DNA of 21,366 bases from Acidobacteria bacterium UBA7540 (lineage in GTDB: Bacteria > Acidobacteriota > Terriglobia > UBA7540). Under the pieces are notes generated by a model. The model worked only from the letters and a program-made list of their open reading frames with translations, had not been told where the DNA came from and did not search any database. Location: positions 1-21,366 of the forward strand of contig DLMI01000068.1 in NCBI GenBank assembly GCA_002478145.1, given 5' to 3'. Position numbers and translations under genes: made by a program. Below, piece after piece: positions 16,240 to 21,366 of this stretch; the stretch's first letter is position 1; the number at the start of each line of letters is the position of its first letter.

Positions 16240-17682
16240 ATGCCCAAGCCTACGAGTCGTCGGAATTTCCTTAGAATCACGAGTGCAGGAGTAACCGCAA
16301 CTCTTAGCGTGAAACCATCGCTATCAGAGGTTTCCTCGGCCCTGCTGCAAGAGCCTCCCACGGGAAGCATTGCGGTCCGGGTGACCGACGCGACCCGGAA
16401 GTTCGGCGTGGCACCCTCGCTCAACTGGCGGTCAGCAGCAGGAGCGTCGCTGAAGAGCGAGGCGATAACGCTCGATCCGGGGAAGACATCTCAGAAGTAT
16501 CTCGGCATCGGCGGTGCCTTCACCGATGCTGCCTGCTACATGTTCAATCAACTCTCCGTCTCTGCGCGCGAGCAGCTGTTTCACGAGATGTTCGATCCCT
16601 CGGAGATGGGCCTGAGCGTGGGACGCATCTGCATAGGGTCGAGCGACTACAGTACGAAGGTGTATAGCTACGACGAAGGTGAGCCGGACCCTGAGCTGAA
16701 GCGGTTCTCCATTGAGCAGGACCGGACTTACATCTTGCCGATTCTGCGCCAAGCACGAAGAGCAAACCCAAACCTTTTTCTGTTAGCGTCCCCGTGGAGT
16801 CCCCCTGGATGGATGAAGCCCAACGGCTCCATGCTCGGTGGGTGCATGCGTCAGAGCACCATGCCGGCTTACGCAAACTATTTCCTCAAGTTCCTCCAGG
16901 CCTACGAGGCCGACGGCGTGCGGATCAACGCTGTGACTTCGCAGAACGAAGTGGATACGGAACAGGATGGAAGGATGCCGGCTTGTGCCTGGCCACAGGA
17001 ATATGAGATTTCCTTTGTGCGTGATTTCCTGGGCCCCGTGCTCCGCAAGAATGGAGTCGAGACCAAAATCTGGCTTCTGGATCACAATTACAACTTGTGG
17101 GGACGCGCCATTTGCTGCCTGGACGACCGCGGACTTCGCGACTTTTCCAATTCCGTCGCCTGGCACGGATACGTCGGCGTCCCGGAGATGGTGACCAAGG
17201 TCCATGAGGCACATCCTGATGCGGAAATGTTCTGGACAGAAGGTGGTCCGGACCTGTCGGCGAAAGACTACTCGACGGATTGGTGCAACTGGGGTAAGAC
17301 CTTCACCGGCATCCTTCGCAACTGGTGCCGCTCGATCATCGGTTGGAACCTGGCGTTGGATGAGTTGGGCAGACCAAACGTCGGTCCCTTCAACTGTGCC
17401 GGCACTGTTACTATCAACTCGCAGACCAAGGAGATTACTCGCAGTGGCCACTTCTGGGCGATGAGTCACTTCTCCCGCTCGATTCCCCGTGGCGCCCGGC
17501 GGTTCGACTCCGCGCGAGGCCCAGCCAATGTCTACCATGTGGCCTTTGAAACTCCGGATGCTCAACGAGTACTTATCGTCACGAATCCCGGGCCTGAAAG
17601 GAGCATTCAAGTGGTGGGGCCCGGAATAGTGGCCGATGCTTCACTGCCCGGGGATTCGGTAACTACACTGACGTGGCGGTAG
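16240..17682 (+). CDS. GH30-family beta-glycosidase, Tat-exported (glucosylceramidase-like)
   Basis: The product is 480 aa. The start at 16240 is set by AAAGGAGG 4-5 nt upstream and by a Tat-like signal (MPKPTSRRNFLRITSAGV). Family marks are YLGIGGAFTDAACY at the barrel entrance, LLASPWSPPGWMKPNGSM, SQNEVD with the acid/base Glu near residue 237, and MFWTEGG with the nucleophile Glu near residue 334. A C-terminal beta-domain shows VYHVAFETPD and VLIVTNPG. GH30 retaining enzymes include glucosylceramidases, beta-1,6-glucanases, xylanases and related activities; GGAFTDA and PPGWMK fit the glucosylceramidase-like branch best, but the substrate cannot be fixed. The next hydrolase gene begins 48 bp downstream, so the two probably share a transcript. 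Confidence 0.93.
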   Translation: MPKPTSRRNFLRITSAGVTATLSVKPSLSEVSSALLQEPPTGSIAVRVTDATRKFGVAPSLNWRSAAGASLKSEAITLDPGKTSQKYLGIGGAFTDAACYMFNQLSVSAREQLFHEMFDPSEMGLSVGRICIGSSDYSTKVYSYDEGEPDPELKRFSIEQDRTYILPILRQARRANPNLFLLASPWSPPGWMKPNGSMLGGCMRQSTMPAYANYFLKFLQAYEADGVRINAVTSQNEVDTEQDGRMPACAWPQEYEISFVRDFLGPVLRKNGVETKIWLLDHNYNLWGRAICCLDDRGLRDFSNSVAWHGYVGVPEMVTKVHEAHPDAEMFWTEGGPDLSAKDYSTDWCNWGKTFTGILRNWCRSIIGWNLALDELGRPNVGPFNCAGTVTINSQTKEITRSGHFWAMSHFSRSIPRGARRFDSARGPANVYHVAFETPDAQRVLIVTNPGPERSIQVVGPGIVADASLPGDSVTTLTWR

Positions 17683-17730
17683 GAATTTAAGTGGACTCGT
17701 TGCATGCCTGCTGATGCGGAGGAGAATTAC

Positions 17731-18951
17731 ATGAACCGTCTGTGGACTTTGTTATGCTTGTTGGCATTCATGGCGCTACCGGCGTCGGCGCAGTACGACA
17801 CTTACGGCGGCTGGACCAAGATCAAAGGACGGAAAACCGGGTTCTTTCACGCGGAACGCATCGGGGGACGGTGGTGGCTGGTGACACCCGAAGGGAACGT
17901 GTTTTTCTCCAAGGGTGTTTGCAACATCAACGCCAATCCCGAGAGCAAGTCTTCGCCTCCGCCCCCGGCGGACGCGAGCAAGTGGGCCGCCGAGACGGCG
18001 CGGCTACTCAAGGGCTGGAACTTCAACACGGCCGGAGCCTGGTCCGTGGAGCGGATGTTTTCCCAAGGGCTCGTCTATACGCCCGTATTGGATATCGCGG
18101 CCGGAGAAACAGATGAGGTCTGGCTCAAGGGCGGCATCCCGGACTATTTCAGCCCTGAATTCCGCCAAGCTGCGGATCGCGCCGCCGCCCGGGGGTGCCA
18201 ACCGCGGGCCAACGACCAGTGGCTGCTGGGCTACTTCACCGATAACGAGTTGCGGTGGGGAGCGGACTGGCGCTCCAAGGAAAGTCTGCTCCAAACCTAC
18301 CTGAAAATGCCGCCCACCGCGCCCGGATATCAGAAGGCGATCGAGTTCTTGAAGGCACGGGGCCACACTCCTCAGAACCTGGACCAGGACGATCAGTCCA
18401 GCTTCCTTGAGATCACCGCCGGGGAGTACGCGCGCATTGCCCGGGAGGCCATCCGCCGCTACGACCCGAATCACCTCATCATGGGCTGTCGCTTTGCCGG
18501 ATACGCCCCCGAGGCCGTGCTGCGCGGCATGGGACCGTATTTCGACGTCATCTCCTACAACAACTACTCGCCCGATGCGCCCGTAGAGAAGCTGCGGCAG
18601 ATCTTCGATCTGACCGGCAAGCCGACGATGATCACCGAATTCAGCTTCAAGGCCATGGACAGCGGGCTTCCCAACACCAAGGGCGCGGCCAAACCGGTGG
18701 CCACGCAGAAGGACCGGGCCGAGGGGTTCACCCGCTATGTCGAAGCCCTGGCGGCGCTTCCCTCCTGCGTGGGCTACCACTGGTTCGAATATCGCGACGA
18801 GCCGGCAGAGGGGCGGTTCGACGGCGAAAACAGCAATTACGGCCTGGTGAAAATCGACCTGACCCCGTGGACCGTGCTGACCGACCGCATGAAGGAGGTC
18901 AACAGCCGGATCGAAACGCTGGCCGCGAAGAGCGCAGAACGAGGCCGCTGA
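17731..18951 (+). CDS. Secreted clan-A (TIM-barrel) glycoside hydrolase, agarase-like
   Basis: The product is 406 aa from the ATG at 17731, supported by GGAGGAG 6 nt upstream and a Sec signal peptide (MNRLWTLLCLLAFMALPASAQ, cleavage after ASA). The mature protein opens with GWTKIKGRKTGFFHAERIGG and RWWLVTPEGNVFFSKGV, a start seen in proteins annotated as agarase-like. A clan-A pair of acids is visible: DNELRWG with a likely acid/base Glu near residue 173, and MITEFSFKA with a likely nucleophile Glu near residue 303. WFEYRDEPAEGR near residue 360 is a conserved-looking late barrel loop. The substrate is uncertain; agar is unlikely to be the only possibility in a soil organism, and other beta-linked galactans or glycans are plausible. 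It follows the GH30 gene by 48 bp. Confidence 0.85.
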   Translation: MNRLWTLLCLLAFMALPASAQYDTYGGWTKIKGRKTGFFHAERIGGRWWLVTPEGNVFFSKGVCNINANPESKSSPPPPADASKWAAETARLLKGWNFNTAGAWSVERMFSQGLVYTPVLDIAAGETDEVWLKGGIPDYFSPEFRQAADRAAARGCQPRANDQWLLGYFTDNELRWGADWRSKESLLQTYLKMPPTAPGYQKAIEFLKARGHTPQNLDQDDQSSFLEITAGEYARIAREAIRRYDPNHLIMGCRFAGYAPEAVLRGMGPYFDVISYNNYSPDAPVEKLRQIFDLTGKPTMITEFSFKAMDSGLPNTKGAAKPVATQKDRAEGFTRYVEALAALPSCVGYHWFEYRDEPAEGRFDGENSNYGLVKIDLTPWTVLTDRMKEVNSRIETLAAKSAERGR

Positions 18952-19434
18952 GCAGCCGTGGAGCGCCGGGACAAGGCAGAGGTGGTTTTGATCAGCCACG
19001 ACCATTTTGATGATCTCAGCTAATATGCGACGTGGGGCCGCCCCGCCATGGCGAAGGGACGGCCGTACATTCAAAAGGACAGCCTTTTCGCGCCCCGAAG
19101 GCTGCGGGAGCTCGGTCTGGCCATCAGATCGACGAAGAAGGCTCGCCTCAACAAACGTCCATTTAGCGCGTGGGGAAACGGCCGTTTGGCAGAATACCGC
19201 GCCCGTTGCGCCAGTCGCGCTGAGTTTCGTTCCTATTGTTTGACAGAAGGGGATTTGTCGCCATTAACCCCCTCCGGATGCCGTCAGTACACGCTGGGGC
19301 GGGCGATCGTCACAGACCGACTCGTCCCGAGCGATCCCTCGGTGCCTTGTCAGTGGACGTGACCCGCGAAACGCCTGCAGGGGGGCGTTGCGATGAAGAT
19401 GTGCGGGCGATTCTCTGGACTGCCCCAGGGACTA
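18952..19434. other. Intergenic region between the hydrolase operon and the ABC permease
   Basis: About 480 bp between convergent genes with no convincing intact gene. A frame at 19048-19362 is open but has no domain-like features. A short metallo-beta-lactamase-like fragment lies at its left edge (listed separately). No clear intrinsic terminator with a T-run was found for either neighbour. Confidence 0.5.
18958..19023 (+). pseudogene. Possible remnant of a metallo-beta-lactamase-fold gene
   Basis: Immediately after the agarase-like gene a short frame reads ERRDKAEVVLISHDHFDDLS and then stops. VVLISHDHxDxL resembles the HxHxD metal-binding motif of UlaG-type metallo-beta-lactamase-fold proteins, with the last His replaced by Asp. 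At 21 codons it cannot be a complete enzyme, so it is either a decayed fragment or chance resemblance. Confidence 0.25.
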
Positions 19435-21321
19435 TTACTCACAGACTCCGCCCAGAATGCCCCAGCCGTGTCCGGCCTGGAATGACAGGGTGCAGTGGGA
19501 ACCGCTCGCCAGGCGGATGTTGGCCAAATACCACGAATAAGCCTTGTCGGGAGCGAAAGTGATGCTCCTTGAGTTTCCCCCACAGCAGTAGGATCGACCG
19601 GGATGAGGCTTGTCGGGAGCGACAGTGATACGGGAGTTGCGCAGCCAGCGCCGCGTACGTTCCGAGAGGGGAGAAGCCTTGGCCAGATCTTCCACCGTGA
19701 GTTGCAGCGGATGCGTCGCGTCCAGGTTCGCGGTGCCGGGTCGGATTTTCTCAATCGCTTCGTGGGTTTCATGGAACATTGTCCACATCTGTAGCTTGGC
19801 GCGGTCCACGAAGACATAGGAGGCCAGCAATAAAAAGCCACTGATGAATGCCAGCAAGGCCAAAGGCAACACATTTCGGATCATAGACAGAGTCCTGTCC
19901 TGGAGCTGTGTCCGAAAAAGCCGGTAACTTTGGATCACCGCGAAGAGCAACGCCGGGACCAACAAGAGCGCCAAAAACGGCATGGGAGTTGCTCTTATGA
20001 CGAAGAAGTTGATGTTTGAAACCGCGTTGGTGAATCTGAAATCTGCGAAGGGATCGAACCTGGGAAAAGAGCGGTCCATGAGTTCGCGCGCAACCCATTC
20101 GCTGAATTCAATTGCAAGAAGGAGGGCGCCCATCATGGGAAGAAGCCACAGCACCGCGCGCACTGTCCCGTTCACCGCGCACGCGCACCAGAATGAGGCA
20201 AAGGTCAGGAGTGACGCCATGAGCAGCCAAACCATTGCGGTATGCACATCCACAAACATGAAGGGCGATCCGAATCGGAATCCACCCGCGATCAACAGCA
20301 AGACGGGAAGCAGCACGGCGCAAGAAATACCTGCGAACAGGGCCACGAACAGCTTGATGAGCCACTGGCGGCGGGCCGACACCGGCAAGGTCATGTGCCA
20401 GGAGTGCGTCCCCGACGTTCTTTCTTCCCCCAGTGACAGGCTTCCAGCGAGAACCGCAATCAATGTGCTGAACCCACCCAACATGACCATCGCCACTGGG
20501 AATTCCTTGGTTGATCCGCGCTCCGGCACCAACCTGAACATGGTTACGCAAGTCTCGCCCAGGACGTACAACAGGGTGATTATCCAGACCGGGCGCAGCA
20601 AACGAATTTCCTTGCGGATTAAGTTCAGAACCGCTCCGGTGGGACGGCAGCGAAACCAGTCGGCCAATGCTCCCGGCATCACGTCCGGTCCGGCGACCAG
20701 TAGATCATCACCCGCCATCCCCCCCGTCACCTGAAATCGCGATAGCTTTCGCCCACCAAGCCAGAGCATTACTCCTGCATAGCATAGGAAGACAAAGGTG
20801 ATCGTCAGCGTAAAGCCCAGCAGCGAGGAATAACCGTGATGCCAGTACTCGAAATTCACGGCAGTAATGATGAAAAGGTAGACTGCAATATTCAAAACGA
20901 CTCCACCCAGCGTTGATCTTGCGAAAAGGGTCCAGAAAGTGGCCGATGCAGTGGTGGCAATGATTCCCGCGCCGACCGACACCAATACCCACGGGGTTAG
21001 AAATTTGGCCCACGGCCAGGCGAGGGAGAAAACCAAAGCCGCCGACAGGACCGCAAGCACTGTAACGCTCAGTTTCTCGCCCCAGATTTCCATCCGGTCG
21101 ATGGGCTGAGAAAGCAGGAGGGAAAGCGTTCGGTGCTGGAATTCGTTGCCGAGCGAGAGAGTGGCCAACAGCGGGATGCCGAGGAAAAACGCGATCGTGC
21201 TGACCCACGCCATTGAATGCGGCGGGTGAGCAAGCGGCAGCGCGCCCGCCATGGCCACGGCACACCAGGGCCAGAAGAGCGGGCGTGCTTCCTTGAGGAT
21301 TCTCGTGGTTTTGGCGGTCAT
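19435..21321 (-). CDS. ABC-2 type transporter permease with two tandem permease-like halves
   Basis: The product is 628 aa, and the start has an AGGAGA ribosome site about 6 nt upstream. Roughly a dozen hydrophobic segments span residues 15-505, followed by a soluble C-terminal tail. Two halves show corresponding motifs: SLGNE at 56-60 with LSQPIDRMEIWGEK at 70-83, and SLGEE at 296-300 with LPVSARRQWLIK at 312-323, offset by about 240 residues. These are the conserved cytosolic loop of ABC-2 permeases, which suggests an internal duplication or fusion. Such permeases work with a separate ATPase, expected just upstream beyond the window. The tail contains an in-frame duplicated ITVAPDK/ITFAPDK element 22 residues apart. 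The substrate is unknown; lipid, drug or polysaccharide export are all possible. Confidence 0.88.
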   Translation of the reverse strand: MTAKTTRILKEARPLFWPWCAVAMAGALPLAHPPHSMAWVSTIAFFLGIPLLATLSLGNEFQHRTLSLLLSQPIDRMEIWGEKLSVTVLAVLSAALVFSLAWPWAKFLTPWVLVSVGAGIIATTASATFWTLFARSTLGGVVLNIAVYLFIITAVNFEYWHHGYSSLLGFTLTITFVFLCYAGVMLWLGGRKLSRFQVTGGMAGDDLLVAGPDVMPGALADWFRCRPTGAVLNLIRKEIRLLRPVWIITLLYVLGETCVTMFRLVPERGSTKEFPVAMVMLGGFSTLIAVLAGSLSLGEERTSGTHSWHMTLPVSARRQWLIKLFVALFAGISCAVLLPVLLLIAGGFRFGSPFMFVDVHTAMVWLLMASLLTFASFWCACAVNGTVRAVLWLLPMMGALLLAIEFSEWVARELMDRSFPRFDPFADFRFTNAVSNINFFVIRATPMPFLALLLVPALLFAVIQSYRLFRTQLQDRTLSMIRNVLPLALLAFISGFLLLASYVFVDRAKLQMWTMFHETHEAIEKIRPGTANLDATHPLQLTVEDLAKASPLSERTRRWLRNSRITVAPDKPHPGRSYCCGGNSRSITFAPDKAYSWYLANIRLASGSHCTLSFQAGHGWGILGGVCE

Positions 21322-21330
21322 TCTCGTCTC

Positions 21331-21366
21331 CTACGATTTCAAGCGGGTGTAGCGCGGACCTGTTTT
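21331..21366 (-). CDS. Possible C-terminal end of the upstream partner gene (ABC ATPase expected), partial
   Basis: The minus strand at the window edge is open and ends KTGPRYTRLKS at a TAG nine bases before the permease ATG. Such spacing fits an operon in which the ATPase gene precedes its permease. Eleven residues are not enough to identify the protein. Confidence 0.35.
   Translation of the reverse strand, partial: KTGPRYTRLKS

Noticed and set aside
16783..17610. Minus-strand open frame of 275 codons opposite the GH30 gene
   Set aside because: Antisense shadow of a well-supported hydrolase with no recognisable features.
18004..19074. Minus-strand open frame of 356 codons opposite the agarase-like gene
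   Set aside because: Antisense to a gene with a clear ribosome site, signal peptide and catalytic motifs; it reflects GC-rich codon use.
19048..19362. Open frame of 104 codons in the gap before the permease
   Set aside because: Arg/Pro/Ser-rich product without motif or ribosome site, in a region with no other coding evidence.
19982..20734. Plus-strand open frame of 250 codons opposite the ABC permease
   Set aside because: Antisense to the transmembrane coding region; low-complexity product without motifs.

Overview
The window looks like a chromosomal segment of a moderately GC-rich soil-type bacterium, most probably an Acidobacteriota (Solibacter/Koribacter-like). This rests on gene content. 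A very large Oar-type TonB-dependent receptor with an N-terminal carboxypeptidase-regulatory-like domain sits beside an ASPIC/UnbV (CRTAC1-type) FG-GAP protein and a series of exported TPR proteins, and the window also has Tat-exported glycoside hydrolases and palindromic intergenic repeats. No rRNA, tRNA, CRISPR array, transposase or integrase was seen.

Left part (1-13.5 kb), possible uptake and surface module. A plus-strand TonB-dependent receptor (8-3697) ends at a strong intrinsic terminator and converges on a minus-strand gene series. Read in transcription order, that series is a TPR protein with a carboxypeptidase-regulatory-like N-terminus (340 aa), a second TPR protein (327 aa), a very large all-TPR protein (about 900 aa), a smaller TPR protein (about 375 aa) and the FG-GAP/ASPIC protein (about 627 aa). 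The last two overlap and are probably translationally coupled. Two different palindromic elements lie between the TPR genes. A plus-strand paralogue of the 375-aa TPR gene (12376-13544) is broken by a single-base frameshift near 13215.

Right-middle part (13.9-19 kb), polysaccharide degradation. There are three plus-strand hydrolases: a GH51-type alpha-L-arabinofuranosidase (Tat signal), a GH30-type beta-glycosidase (Tat signal) and a clan-A TIM-barrel, agarase-like glycosidase (Sec signal). Each has a strong Shine-Dalgarno that fixes its start. Between the GH51 and GH30 genes lies the degraded remnant of a minus-strand SbcC-like P-loop ATPase, preceded by what may be the tail of its partner gene. 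LacI/CcpA-type operator-like palindromes occur upstream of the broken TPR gene and of the GH51 gene, and a 12-bp palindrome precedes the GH30 gene, which suggests sugar-responsive control.

Right end (19-21.4 kb). After about 480 bp without a convincing gene, a minus-strand ABC-2 type permease of 628 aa contains two tandem permease-like halves. A possible tail of its upstream partner gene runs off the window. A plausible overall reading is a glycan-utilisation neighbourhood: outer-membrane receptor, exported binding and scaffold proteins, and exported hydrolases. No functional link between the left and right halves is proven by the sequence.
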